A stretch of 64,000 bases of DNA from CAJINA01 sp964636125 (GCA_964636125.1 CAZWPX010000021.1:14109-78108); one strand, 5' to 3'. Shown: positions 27,655 through 36,716, counted from the stretch's first letter. The notes: a model not told the origin generated them from the sequence alone. Program-made: numbers and translations.

Positions 27655-27799
27655 CTATCTTGGGGTCAGATAATAAAGATAGCAGATTCGTGAGTTCGAA
27701 ATAATATCAATAGAAATACCTATTGTACCCTTTCAAAAGTGGCATCAAGTACACAAGGCTTTGGCTGACAGGGAATCAAATATCCGCAGTGCAAAGGCA

Positions 27800-27838
27800 A
27801 AAAAGGGCCATCGCTCAGATTGTGCGATGGCCCTTTTT
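27800..27838. terminator. Strong bidirectional intrinsic terminator
   Basis: A 15-bp perfect stem (AAAAAGGGCCATCGC and its complement) around a 9-base loop, with T5 on the plus strand and also on the minus strand. It separates the CBS operon from the convergent DUF1566 operon. The rest of 27655-27995 holds nothing recognisable. Confidence 0.9.
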
Positions 27839-27995
27839 GTTCTTGGTTTTGATTTCTACCCTGTCAAGGTGTAGATCTGCTCCCTTTATCTTGCCTCTTT
27901 TCTTTTGAGGTCTTATAGCCCGGTTTTAAATCGGATAGTTTTTGATAAGCGTTTGTCAAGTCAAAGGTTTTTGTTGCGAATAGCGCAAAATGTGT

Positions 27996-29018
27996 TCAAT
28001 TGGCGCTGCGAACCGGCCATGCATACGTAAGTTCCGTGGTCTGTTCGGTGAACGTCACTATCCCGAAGTTGCTTGAAAGCAACCATTTCCATTCCTGACC
28101 GGGAGGACCCGATCCCGGCGCCGTGGTACTCGACCAGTAGTCCACTGGATTTAACCCGGTAAATGGATGACCTGCGGGGAGCGCCGGTCCAACATTCTGG
28201 AAATCAATCAGGCTCTGCAGTTCTCTGATATTCGGCAGCCGCCAGTCGGTTTGATGGCTGCTGCCATTGCTGGTGTCACCGCAGACCTTGCCGTTCATTG
28301 TACCGTCCGTATTCAATTGGGCAACGTCACCCATGGCAGTCGGCCAATCGCGGGCGGATTCCGGACAATTTGCCTTTTTCAGCCAGATCAGCCCGGTGAG
28401 GTGGTCCGTCACCGTACCGTCCCCGTTGTCCGTGAAACGGGGGTCCGGCCAGGCTACCCCTGCCTGCAGCGCACCATCATCTCCAGCCGCATAAGATGTT
28501 GTCTGCCCTGTTTTTGCCACCGGTGCCCCGGGCGTAGGTGCGCCTGATGCTTGAGATGGGTCGGTAAACAGGTAAAAGCGCTCGACGGGAATTGAGACGC
28601 GCCCGTCCGACGCCTTTTTTTCGGCCAGGAAGCGGACATCCGGATTGTTGACAATGAGTTCAAGTGCTGTATCCGCAAGTTGGGTGGGATCGCCCATCAA
28701 ACTTAGAAAAGTCGCTTCACCAATTGTAAAAACGCCACCCGGGTCGACCGATCCTATTGATTGTCCCGTGAAAGATCCTTCCGTCCCGTCCGCGAGGGTC
28801 CAAAATGCGTTGGCTTTGACCGTCATGGGGGCGGCCCCCGGATTGGCCAATTTCATCCAGCTTATAAAACCGGTTGTATTGAATGTCATGGGTGCCACGA
28901 CCAGTCTTGCGCCCCACATCGCGGGCGGAGCAGCAGGCTCGCTTGCCCTGAGTTTGACCGGCACGAGAAGCATGAACGCTGCAGTAATTAAAATTGTGAT
29001 ATGATTAAATTTATGCAT
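27996..29018 (-). CDS. Secreted DUF1566 (Lcl-type) protein
   Basis: 340 aa. A signal peptide (ITILITAAFMLLVPVKLRA) is followed by a beta-rich N-terminal domain of about 130 aa, then a DUF1566 domain at about 195-335: FTDNGDGTVTDHLTGLIWLK, TDWRLPNIRELQSLIDF and YWSSTTA. This domain is related to C-type-lectin-like FGE folds and is common in surface proteins of deltaproteobacteria. GGAGG precedes the ATG. It lies 50 bp downstream of the GWxxF-repeat gene on the same strand, so the two are probably one operon. A carbohydrate-binding or adhesion role is inferred. Confidence 0.85.
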   Translation of the reverse strand: MHKFNHITILITAAFMLLVPVKLRASEPAAPPAMWGARLVVAPMTFNTTGFISWMKLANPGAAPMTVKANAFWTLADGTEGSFTGQSIGSVDPGGVFTIGEATFLSLMGDPTQLADTALELIVNNPDVRFLAEKKASDGRVSIPVERFYLFTDPSQASGAPTPGAPVAKTGQTTSYAAGDDGALQAGVAWPDPRFTDNGDGTVTDHLTGLIWLKKANCPESARDWPTAMGDVAQLNTDGTMNGKVCGDTSNGSSHQTDWRLPNIRELQSLIDFQNVGPALPAGHPFTGLNPVDYWSSTTAPGSGPPGQEWKWLLSSNFGIVTFTEQTTELTYAWPVRSAN

Positions 29019-29068
29019 GAAGCCCTCCTAAATGTCAGTTGGGTACTTTGCTGTTAGTGTTGCTCTAT

Positions 29069-29884
29069 TTATTCGGACCTTAGACCGGAAACAATCTGAA
29101 GGGCATGGATCGCTTCAGGAAGTCCCACCTTTTCGTCTCCGGTGACGTCGCCTCTTTTATACACATACATTTGAACCGGTCCGAGATTGGTCCCCGATAC
29201 CGTTATCTGTTTTCTTATGGGCGCGAGACCCGGCGATGTGATGACCAGGGTATAATCGCCGGGTTGGACATCTGCAAAACTGAAATTACCGTTGCTATCC
29301 GATACGGCTGAGTGGGAAGTACCTTCTAATGCAACCGAAGCGTTCCTGACGCCCAGTCCCGTATGTCCCGCGATATCAGTGACAACGCTGCCGGATATGG
29401 ATACCTGGATGGTGCCACGCCACTGGGTGATGATCACATAGGCAGCATGCGCCTGGGAGTCAAAATTGATCCAGCCGAGCCTTTCTCCCCAGGCCCTGCC
29501 GCTGAAAACACCGGTGGCGGGGGTGATCTTTACCCCGTAATCCGCCGTTGCACAGCTACCGGTATTGCTGCAGGAAAAGCTGATCCAGCCCACATTCTCG
29601 CCCCAGGCATAACCGGCGAGATTGCCGTTACCGTCATTGGTGATCCCGCTTAGATTTATCCAGCCGCTGCTTGCACTCCAGATATAACCGGTTAAAGCAT
29701 CATTGCCGACGGTAACAGCGGTATCTGGAGATACCGCAAAATCGATCCAGCCGGCATTTTCGCTGGAGGCATACTTGTGCCCGTCCATATGGGGATCGAT
29801 ATTCCCGGCATAAGCCGGGGCATTTAAAGTTAAAATAAAGAGTGTTGTAATAAACAGTGCCCTTTTCAAAACTCTCTGGATCAT
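29069..29884 (-). CDS. Secreted GWxxF-repeat protein with C-terminal EF-hand/dockerin-like module
   Basis: 271 aa with signal peptide (ALFITTLFILTLNAPAYA). Residues about 30-165 have four repeats of the type x-A-x-x-E-N-x-G-W-I-x-F (SSENAGWIDF, SASSGWINL, GENVGWISF, GERLGWINF), roughly 30 aa apart. A carboxypeptidase-regulatory-like domain follows (RNASVALEGTSHSAVSDSNG), then a single EF-hand/dockerin-like loop at the very C-terminus (GDVTGDEKVGLPEAIHALQI). The last two domains match the C-terminal half of the gene at 19176. GGAGG sits 6 nt before the ATG. Likely a surface protein; no enzyme motif. Confidence 0.87.
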   Translation of the reverse strand: MIQRVLKRALFITTLFILTLNAPAYAGNIDPHMDGHKYASSENAGWIDFAVSPDTAVTVGNDALTGYIWSASSGWINLSGITNDGNGNLAGYAWGENVGWISFSCSNTGSCATADYGVKITPATGVFSGRAWGERLGWINFDSQAHAAYVIITQWRGTIQVSISGSVVTDIAGHTGLGVRNASVALEGTSHSAVSDSNGNFSFADVQPGDYTLVITSPGLAPIRKQITVSGTNLGPVQMYVYKRGDVTGDEKVGLPEAIHALQIVSGLRSE

Positions 29885-29998
29885 GATAATCCTCCGTAGA
29901 AAGGGGTAATGAAATTAAAAGTTTCCAAGATAATATTTTTTTTTGCAGGTCGAGAATGAGGTGAGCGTTACAGGGGGCCCGACTGAAGAAAACTGTGT

Positions 29999-30022
29999 AA
30001 AAAGGCTGCCTCAACGGGAGGC
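29999..30022 (-). terminator. Intrinsic terminator-like hairpin on the minus strand
   Basis: GCCTC (30008-30012) pairs with GAGGC (30018-30022). On the minus strand the stem is followed by AGCC and T5. It lies within the leader of the GWxxF gene, so it may stop read-through from the UbiB gene or act as a leader attenuator. Confidence 0.45.
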
Positions 30023-30598
30023 TCAGCATAAATGCAATTACAGTTCAATTGAGTATGGCTACCTTACCGAGGCCGGACGTCAAGCCTCATTCCCATTCAT
30101 TCCATTTTATTGCTCAAAAAAATATAGAAACAAAAGTATACCACAATGTGGTATGCGTCAAGTTGGTGGCTTTGTTTTTTATGGCAAAAAAAAAGCGAGA
30201 ATATCCCCATTGTTTTGGTTTATGAGCTTATGATATTCTCATAACTGTCCATCCCGGTACACATTGAATCAGACCGGGAAGAAAATATTGGGGTAACTAT
30301 TTCTGAAAATATCCGGGCAGGCAGCAAATCAAAATTTCCCTGAAAGCGTTCTCCCAAGACCACCCCAGGCCGTCATGGCAGGCTGTTTAGGTGTGCCCGA
30401 GGCGGTTAACTATGCAAATAATAAAACAATTTAAAGCGGTCGCGAATATTTACCAAAAGAGGGATTCGCCAATGCGTGGCCGGTTGCGTGCGGTCGCGGG
30501 GAGCACCAGTTTGGCGGCTATTGCGGTGGTGCTAATTCCCGCGCGACATTGTCTATAAAATTAATGCAGTGTTGTTGTTCGACCGTTAGGCAAAGTGC
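30023..30598. other. Long intergenic region with palindromes
   Basis: No gene is supported. It holds the palindrome at 30138-30154 and a hairpin TCCCGGT/ACCGGGA (30252-30258, 30273-30279). A 28-codon frame at about 30473 has no ribosome-binding site. Confidence 0.4.
30138..30154. promoter_or_regulatory. Palindrome ATACCACA-A-TGTGGTAT
   Basis: Perfect 8-bp arms around a single A. The same 17 bases form the core of the longer palindrome upstream of the nap operon at 57236-57258, including the off-centre A. It lies about 254 bp upstream of the GWxxF/DUF1566 operon start. Probably a shared operator. Confidence 0.5.
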
Positions 30599-32320
30599 TC
30601 AGATCCGGCCTGATCGGGCGATGGATATAATCAGCCAGATGCCTAACACGGTAGCAATAACGTAGCCGGTAACGCCTAAAAGGGCTGGCAGGGAGATGGT
30701 AATCGTAGGCAGGAAGGGCAGCGTGATATCGAATATACCTTTAGGTGCATTCAGGACCAGGGCTCCGGCAACAGTGGAAGCGGCAATGATCATAGCCACA
30801 ATGAAGCGGTTTAATCCCCGTTCAAAGCGGTCCGTGGCATCGCTAATGCCGGCATGATAAAGTTCGAACCGACCTTTGCCTGTGGCGATCTGTTTTAACA
30901 GGGTAAACAGATACCTTGGCAGGGAACGCACCATGCCGCCCGTGAAGCGGGCCTGTTTGGCCAGGTCGGCAAAAATCTTTTCAGAATCGTAATTGGTGTG
31001 CAAAAGTTCGGCGGCATAGGGTTTGATAACCTGCAAAATTCCGGCATCAGAGCCCAGAATTTTGCCCAGGCTTTCGGTTTGAATTAAAGTTTTTAACAAC
31101 AACAGCAGATTGCGGGGGAGCTGGATATGATATTTTGTGATCAGGCCAATAATTTGGTCATAAACATCTTTAACCGAGATGGTTTGCAGACTACGTCCGT
31201 AAAAAGGCTCACTGATCTCTTTTAAATCCGACCGAAACTGATTGAGCTGGATATTGGTCTCATCCAGTAAGCCCGCGCCGATCAGGGCTTCCATGACGAG
31301 ATCATAATCATGGGCGGCATAGCCTAAAAACAGGTGGGCCAATTGTTCCATTAGCTCCCGATCCAAATGGGAGACAATTCCGAAATCAACCAGCCCAACC
31401 CGGCCATCAGGCATGACAATGGTATTGCCGGGATGGGGATCTGCGTGGATGATACCAAATTCCATTAATTGTTTGGACAGAGAGCGGAGCCCTATCATGG
31501 CAATTTTTTTGGGATCAAGATCCATGGCGCGAATAGCATCCACCTGATCCACTTTTACGCCTTCCACAAACTCCATCACCAGGATGGATTTTGTGGTTAG
31601 ATCCCAAAAAACTTTGGGAATCTGAATCTCCTTTATGTAGTGATAGTGGCGGGCAAATTTATCAATGTTGCCGGCCTCAATGTGCATATCCAATTCATTG
31701 AAAATGGTTCGTTCAAACTCCTGGACAATATTGGTCAAGCCAATCATCCGGGCGGTTTCAAACGCGGATTCCAATCGTTTGGCCAGAAAATACATGACCC
31801 GGACGTCGTTGCCGATTTGCTTATGGATACCGGGACGAATGATCTTCACAGCTACTTTTTGGCCGGAGGCCAAAGTCGCAGCATGCACCTGGGCCACTGA
31901 GGCCGCAGCAATAGGTTTTTCAGTAAAATCCGTAAAAATCTCTTTTACAGGCTTATTATAGGCGGCATCCAGGCGGGGTTTGACTTGGTCATAAGAAAGC
32001 GCCGGAACCTGATCCTGTAATTTTTGTAGTTCAAGGATATAGGGCTCTGGTAAAATATCGGCCCGTGAGGAGAGAAGCTGCCCGAGCTTTATAAAACTTG
32101 GCCCCAGTTCCTGAAAGGCAAGACGCAAGCGCAACGCTTTATTCGCAACGGGTGCTTTTATGGGATCATCAGCAATGCTTGCCAATTCAGCATCAGCCAA
32201 CAGTGCGGATTTGGATAGTATGGCCCCAAAGCCATGGCGAATGAGAACTCTGGTGATCTCACTAAATCGCTTTACGCCTGAAAATCCCAGGCCAGTATCA
32301 AGTGCGGATGAATGAATCAC
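30599..32320 (-). CDS. ubiB: ABC1/UbiB atypical kinase family protein
   Basis: 573 aa. It has the family signatures KxGQ (SFIKLGQLLSSR), the Ala-rich loop AAASVAQVH, the lysine strand VAVKIIRPG, the catalytic HADPHPGN and the metal-binding DFG (LVDFGI). The C-terminus has two transmembrane helices (residues about 510-570). Members assist quinone biosynthesis or membrane lipid homeostasis. The start appears to be GTG 32320, directly after the zinc-ribbon gene (5-base gap), so the genes are probably co-transcribed. The ribosome-binding site is weak. Confidence 0.88.
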   Translation of the reverse strand: MIHSSALDTGLGFSGVKRFSEITRVLIRHGFGAILSKSALLADAELASIADDPIKAPVANKALRLRLAFQELGPSFIKLGQLLSSRADILPEPYILELQKLQDQVPALSYDQVKPRLDAAYNKPVKEIFTDFTEKPIAAASVAQVHAATLASGQKVAVKIIRPGIHKQIGNDVRVMYFLAKRLESAFETARMIGLTNIVQEFERTIFNELDMHIEAGNIDKFARHYHYIKEIQIPKVFWDLTTKSILVMEFVEGVKVDQVDAIRAMDLDPKKIAMIGLRSLSKQLMEFGIIHADPHPGNTIVMPDGRVGLVDFGIVSHLDRELMEQLAHLFLGYAAHDYDLVMEALIGAGLLDETNIQLNQFRSDLKEISEPFYGRSLQTISVKDVYDQIIGLITKYHIQLPRNLLLLLKTLIQTESLGKILGSDAGILQVIKPYAAELLHTNYDSEKIFADLAKQARFTGGMVRSLPRYLFTLLKQIATGKGRFELYHAGISDATDRFERGLNRFIVAMIIAASTVAGALVLNAPKGIFDITLPFLPTITISLPALLGVTGYVIATVLGIWLIISIARSGRI

Positions 32321-32325
32321 CTATT

Positions 32326-32550
32326 TTAGTCCACCTTTTCCCATTTAACAAAGATCTCTTTCAATTTGGAGGGCTCAGCCACATACGACTCTACATATCC
32401 ACATTCAATGCACACATAATTATCCAGTGCTGCAATGGAAGTCAGACTGACCGGGATAGAGTTACTGCCAAAGGGCCCTGATTTCAATTGAATATCTTTT
32501 CCGCAAAACACATCCTCGGCACCACATTTAGGGCATTTTCCGTCCTTCAT
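32326..32550 (-). CDS. Small zinc-ribbon protein
   Basis: 74 aa with two CxxC pairs (CPKCGAEDV, CIECGYVES) separated by about 35 residues, a typical zinc ribbon. AAAGGAG precedes the ATG. It sits immediately upstream of the UbiB-family gene. Function unknown; it may bind nucleic acid or be a small regulatory partner. Confidence 0.8.
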   Translation of the reverse strand: MKDGKCPKCGAEDVFCGKDIQLKSGPFGSNSIPVSLTSIAALDNYVCIECGYVESYVAEPSKLKEIFVKWEKVD

Positions 32551-32937
32551 TTTTTTCTCCTTTTTTGCCTTTTTAGTTGTGTATGCTTGATCAAGCGTCT
32601 TTGAATTCAGTTTTATAGTTTTAATAGGGTCTAAAACAAGCAGATTTTTTAAAAATAGTAAAGATGACTCTTTAAAAACCTGTGAAGTTATTTTTGTGCG
32701 AGCCCTGAGTGCTTTCAGATGGCATTTTACGCTGATGGATTGTATAGAAAGGGCAAACGTTGATTACCGGGGCCGGGTTTGCCTTCCAGATTGCGGGGTG
32801 GGGCGGGGTGGTAGGCTTTGTTATGTGTTTCCTGATTGTTCCCTTCGCCACAGGGTATCTTGAAAAGGTGAAGCCATCTCCTTAGGTATGTGTTTCCGGG
32901 TGCCCCCTGCGACCTGCACTGCAAGCCCTGAAGGTTT
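32551..32937. other. Intergenic region upstream of the zinc-ribbon gene
   Basis: 387 bp without a supported gene. The part next to 32551 is AT-rich and probably carries the promoter of the zinc-ribbon/UbiB pair. The rest is GC-rich with only shadow frames. Confidence 0.4.
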
Positions 32938-33363
32938 TTAGCAGGCCAGTTGCTCCCTTTGCAGGTAGCGGACATAGATGTCCCCTTTCCGGTATCTGCC
33001 CTTGAGCCAGGATGCCCGTGTGTCGAAGCTGAACATGTCCCAGGACCAAATGACCCTGTCTTCGTCCAATTGAACCCAATCCCGGGTTTTCTGGATGCCG
33101 TATTTTTCCAAGTCGTTCCTGGCCTGCCTCAGCGCATCTCCCCGCCGGTGAACAACCATGATATGATCATTCTGCCAGCCCTGGTGTTTCTCAAGAAATG
33201 CCTTGTGCCCCCCGGGGTACTTTGCATCAATGGCAGTTACCCGGCATACAAGCGTGTTGAAGCAGCAAACGATTTCCATGTTGGCTCTGTCGATTGCAAC
33301 ATTGTCTAAAAAGGATCGGCCTGAATCTTCTGGAACGGCCTCGGAGCCGGGGTAGGGTCCCAT
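32938..33363 (-). CDS. Hypothetical protein
   Basis: 141 aa from ATG 33363, chosen for AAAGGAGG directly upstream; the frame is open to 33396. Not recognised. It has a mixed alpha/beta core with a Cys pair in VCCFNTLVC and a basic, tryptophan-containing C-terminal half (DRVIWSWDMFSF). No signal or membrane segment. Upstream, CACAATATGTTGTG (33394-33407) is an imperfect palindrome that may be its operator. Confidence 0.55.
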   Translation of the reverse strand: MGPYPGSEAVPEDSGRSFLDNVAIDRANMEIVCCFNTLVCRVTAIDAKYPGGHKAFLEKHQGWQNDHIMVVHRRGDALRQARNDLEKYGIQKTRDWVQLDEDRVIWSWDMFSFDTRASWLKGRYRKGDIYVRYLQREQLAC

Positions 33364-33841
33364 CGTACCTCCTTTGGTAAATGTTAAAGAACGCACAATA
33401 TGTTGTGGGAATAAAGTTTATTACCACAATATAACGGGTGGGTCAACAGCCAAATGGGCGGTCCGTCCGGGTGGCCGTCCACCAAATGAAAGAGCGGTTC
33501 CTGGGGGAACCGCTCCGTATTCAAGAAGAATTTATCGGATCTGAATGGTATCATCAAGTGTGACAGGAAAATTTTTCCATAATGATTTCAATCCGATCAA
33601 TGCCTGTGCCTTCACCGACAAAATTCCCCCGGTCTTTTGTCATGCCTTTGGCCAGGTCCTGTTTCACCATAGCCATTAGGTTTTAGAAAAAATTGAACTT
33701 GATGAAATTCTAACAGCTATGGTTGGATACGTGGCGGCTTGCTTGTAAACAGACGGGTACTGGAACTCGGAACGAAGCGTACTCCGGTACAATCAAAGCG
33801 GGTGCGGGTGAGCGGGATATCGGTCAACTGCGAACAGCTGC
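33364..33841. other. Intergenic region with hairpin and a 40-codon frame
   Basis: Besides the hairpin at 33492, a minus-strand frame at 33554-33676 (MAMVKQDLAKGMTKDRGNFV...) looks protein-like but lacks a ribosome-binding site and is not recognised; it may be a gene remnant. Nothing else is seen. Confidence 0.3.
33492..33515 (-). terminator. Perfect 10-bp hairpin
   Basis: GAGCGGTTCC pairs with GGAACCGCTC around TGGG. A weak T-rich stretch (TTTCATTTGG) follows on the minus strand and none on the plus strand, so termination is possible but not assured. Confidence 0.4.
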
Positions 33842-34117
33842 TCAAGCGGTCTTTTGTCGGGTGTAAACGTGTGGAAACTGTGTCGCGGTGCAGTCTGTAC
33901 AAACATCAACCAAGAAATCGGTATCCGCATCCTTGTGCTGCGAGGCTTTAATCCAGCCCTGCTGGCCGCCGCAGAGCCTTTCACAGAAGACACAGACTGT
34001 GATGTCTCGGCTGCGCCTGTCGTGTAATTTTCTTCTTTCAGGACCCGTGTATGTGGAAGCGCCGTCCTGCCTGCGGTCACGATATGCACGTCTGTCCAAG
34101 ATTGTTCCCTGGTTCAT
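33842..34117 (-). CDS. Small Cys-rich protein with RDRR motifs
   Basis: 91 aa from ATG 34117, with AAGGAGG upstream. The N-terminal half is very basic with repeated Arg pairs (DRRAYRDRR, GPERRKLHDRR), similar to the RxxR-rich leaders seen in PilZ-linked and response-type small proteins. The C-terminal half has two CxxC pairs (CVFCERLC, CTDC), suggesting a zinc site. Function unknown. Confidence 0.6.
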   Translation of the reverse strand: MNQGTILDRRAYRDRRQDGASTYTGPERRKLHDRRSRDITVCVFCERLCGGQQGWIKASQHKDADTDFLVDVCTDCTATQFPHVYTRQKTA

Positions 34118-34595
34118 CGATGCCTCCTTCCGCGAGGTGAACACAAAAATAGGCGTCTATCCTATTGGTGGCACCCCATGATATGATATGTGAGTCCCAC
34201 AGCGAATGGGGCGGTAATATAGAAAATCCCCGCCGCATGCTGGCGTGATATCGATCTGCCTTCTGCGGGTATCAGTAATCTCTGGAAGCTGGCAGAGCTA
34301 AATACCTTGAGGCTCACCAGGCCTTTAGCTCTTTGAAGATCCGGATACGGTAGAAGTAGCAATTGCACCCATGGCAGTAGTAGTATCTTGAGGTTGGAAA
34401 CAGGCGCATCCAAAACTTTCGTTTAATCCGGATCACATCCTGCCGGTCATGGCACTTCGGACAACAGCGGTCCGATGAAAACCTTATCATGAATCGTTTT
34501 CCTCATGCATATTGAACAGAAGTGCGGAACACCAGTTTCGCCCTGGCGTCAATGTTTTTCTGGCTGAGTCTCCATCTGTAGACCTTACTTATTAT
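34118..34595. other. Intergenic region, nothing recognised
   Basis: No gene, tRNA or terminator is supported. Several short frames on both strands lack ribosome-binding sites. Confidence 0.4.
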
Positions 34596-34751
34596 ATGAA
34601 CATGTGCAAAAAAAACAAGGCCCAAAAAGGACACAAAAAAGGCCTATATAAAATAGTTCCGAAAATTCGAAGTGGACTCAATCTTCCGGTTAAGACCAGC
34701 TATGTGGCTAATTTCAGCCAGGAAAAACAGATTGTAATTTTTGGGAGTTGA
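34596..34751 (+). CDS. Possible 51-aa protein sharing a KKGLxKxVP segment
   Basis: A basic frame containing NKAQKGHKKGLYKIVPKIRS. The DNA for this part matches 8612-8656 at about 82% of 45 bases, in the same frame. There is no obvious ribosome-binding site. Shared codons argue weakly for coding. Not recognised. Confidence 0.28.
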   Translation: MNMCKKNKAQKGHKKGLYKIVPKIRSGLNLPVKTSYVANFSQEKQIVIFGS

Positions 34752-34774
34752 AACTCAGGCCTGGTAAAGCGGGT

Positions 34775-35053
34775 CTAATCATGGCGCATGATAAAGCCGA
34801 TCCCAGCCAGGATGGCCACGCCGATTCCCAATCCGAAGTAAATAAAAGCAACCGTATCCGATTCTCCCATCATCTGGACGACCATCTCCCGATTAAGAAA
34901 ATAGCCCCAGTAGAGAGCAAATATATAGTTCACGAGAAGCGCTATCTTAACTTTGCTGAAAAGGAGAGACAGCGTGGTGAGAATAAGCAACAACACCAGT
35001 TGGGATAAGGGTATTGTAATCTCGATTGCAGAGAAGTATTCCAACATTTCCAT
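34775..35053 (-). CDS. Small membrane protein
   Basis: 92 aa with three predicted transmembrane segments (about 14-33, 36-55 and 68-88). A short hydrophilic loop (NREMVVQMMGESD) lies between the second and third. GGGGAC precedes the ATG. Not recognised; it stands alone. Confidence 0.55.
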   Translation of the reverse strand: MEMLEYFSAIEITIPLSQLVLLLILTTLSLLFSKVKIALLVNYIFALYWGYFLNREMVVQMMGESDTVAFIYFGLGIGVAILAGIGFIMRHD

Positions 35054-35384
35054 AGCGTCCCCCGGTGAATATCAAGTGTGGATATAGGTGGCTTTGCGAT
35101 TTAAATGCCTGTTCTATTAAAAACATTTAATTGAAAAAATCGCAAGCTTTCGTAATCGTTCCGGTTAAAAACTTTCACCGGATCTGACAGACGCGCCCCA
35201 ATGTTTTAGTTGCCAGGCGGTATAGATGCCTGTTAAGCATCACCGGCTGCACAGGCGTCGAAAAACTTGACAACTGCAATTCGTCCTTTAAGCTTTGCAG
35301 CATGTGCGGGATTGAATGGGACTCGCGGGCCCATTTTTTAGAGGATGCTGATATTGATTGGCAGAAAAGAGGGAGTTCGCCAGA
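35054..35384. other. Intergenic region with a possible plus-strand terminator
   Basis: AATGGG (35315-35320) can pair with CCCATT (35330-35335), running into T6. No plus-strand gene lies directly upstream, so its use is unclear. Otherwise empty. Confidence 0.3.
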
Positions 35385-35612
35385 ATGAAACGTATCCTGT
35401 CCGGATTGGAGCAGTTAAATTGGGGAATTGTTGTCGTCCTGTGCGCAACCCTGGGGCTGGCGCCGTTTACGCCGCCCCATGTTGTCGAAAAATTGTCCAT
35501 GCTTGTCAGGGGCGACTTGATAAAACCGGTCGATTGGTTCGATCTGGTTTTCCACGGGTTCCCATGGGTCCTTTGTATTCTGAAGCTTGGCGTGCAGGTC
35601 AGGAGCGCATGA
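35385..35612 (+). CDS. Small two-TM membrane protein
   Basis: 75 aa from ATG 35385 (MKRILSGLEQLNWG), with AGAGGGAG upstream. The pattern LGLAPF-PPHVVEKL...L-KPVDWFDLVFHG-P is that of a widespread family of short membrane proteins, sometimes labelled RND-transporter associated, with two hydrophobic segments joined by a conserved loop. Function unknown. Its 3' end overlaps the convergent cNMP-binding gene by 14 bases. Confidence 0.6.
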   Translation: MKRILSGLEQLNWGIVVVLCATLGLAPFTPPHVVEKLSMLVRGDLIKPVDWFDLVFHGFPWVLCILKLGVQVRSA

Positions 35613-36051
35613 GTCGGGATATCTTCATGATGGCTTCATTCATGTGGTCCAGCCGCTGTATGAGCAGTTCGATCATGTAGTCCTTAATTTTGTTGCTTAT
35701 CTCCGGGCTGATACTGTCAAAAAAATCGCAGTCCATTGTTATGACAGTGACGTCTTCTTTGGCGACCACATTGCTTTGCCGTGGTTTTCCCGATACCCAT
35801 GACATTTCGCCGAAAAGTTCTCCCGGGCTCAGTTTGGACAGTCTGATATTGGCGCCGTCCTGTTTTTTGGTGATCACACAGCCGCCCTTGATTAATATAA
35901 AGAGCGTCGTGGAAAGATCACCCTCTGTGATCAGGTGGTCATCTTTTTCATAGTGTTCTATGGGCAGGTTCAATTCGGAAAACGACTGGATTTCTTCATC
36001 GGTGAAGTGTTTGAACAAAGGGACATCTTTGATCATCTCATAAAGCGACAT
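35599..36051 (-). CDS. Cyclic nucleotide-binding domain protein
   Basis: 150 aa made of a single cNMP-binding (CAP_ED) domain: VPLFKHFTDEEIQSF, then GDLSTTLFILIKGGCVITKK, then LSPGELFGEMSWVSGKPRQS (phosphate-binding cassette with GE...R). There is no HTH or other output domain, so it should act through a partner. AAAGGA precedes the ATG. A single gene, with no linked cyclase. Confidence 0.85.
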   Translation of the reverse strand: MSLYEMIKDVPLFKHFTDEEIQSFSELNLPIEHYEKDDHLITEGDLSTTLFILIKGGCVITKKQDGANIRLSKLSPGELFGEMSWVSGKPRQSNVVAKEDVTVITMDCDFFDSISPEISNKIKDYMIELLIQRLDHMNEAIMKISRLMRS

Positions 36052-36221
36052 CGTTATATCCTTTCCGGTTTAAGGTGGGGGCCCGCACACGCATCCAATC
36101 TATACAATATAGTTTCTTAAACCGCCATAACAAATTTTATGGCGAGTGTCTTGTGGACCTCCATATTTCCGAATCCCGAAATCACAGTTAAAAAATATCA
36201 ACCTGTGAGGGATTGCGCCTT

Positions 36222-36695
36222 TCAATCTACCGCATGTGAGCCGCTTTGCAGCTCGACTTTACCACCGGCGGCTTCCGCACCCGGTTCCAGGACCATCAGG
36301 CGGACCCGCCCGGCAGCCACCAGGCGACCTTCATCATCACGGATGCCGGCTTCCCATACCTGCGACCGGTTTCCCAGAACAAGCGGTCGGGCTGTCCCGC
36401 GTAGATGCCCGGAGCGGACGGCTCTTAGAAAAGAGGTCGTGTTTTCCAGGCCCACAGTGGTCTTGCCTGTCTCCCATACCGTGAGGGCTGCGCCGGTTGA
36501 GCAAAGGGTCTCGACCATACTGGCGTACAAGCCGCCATGAACCAGCCCATAGGGCTGCAGATGGCTGTCTCTGATTTCAATTTCCGCTTCGTACACAGCG
36601 GGTGTTGCCTTGGTGAAACGCAATCCCAGAGCATTATTAAACCCCCCGAGGTTTGCATTAATCAGCTCGATTGCATTTTCAGGCAGGTGATCCAT
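36222..36695 (-). CDS. PaaI-type hotdog thioesterase
   Basis: 157 aa, hotdog fold. QPYGLVHGGLYASMVETLCS has the HGG motif and the catalytic acidic residue of the PaaI family; later strands are TTVGLENTTSFLRAVRSGHL and LVAAGRVRLMVLEP. It should hydrolyse an acyl- or aryl-CoA. AAGGAG precedes the ATG. It lies 21 bp downstream of the glycosyltransferase on the same strand and is probably co-transcribed. Confidence 0.85.
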   Translation of the reverse strand: MDHLPENAIELINANLGGFNNALGLRFTKATPAVYEAEIEIRDSHLQPYGLVHGGLYASMVETLCSTGAALTVWETGKTTVGLENTTSFLRAVRSGHLRGTARPLVLGNRSQVWEAGIRDDEGRLVAAGRVRLMVLEPGAEAAGGKVELQSGSHAVD

Positions 36696-36716
36696 GGGCT
36701 GCGGCTCCTTGATTTT

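Noticed and set aside
27723..27908. A 61-codon frame after the CBS operon
   Set aside because: It runs straight through the strong terminator hairpin and has no start signals.
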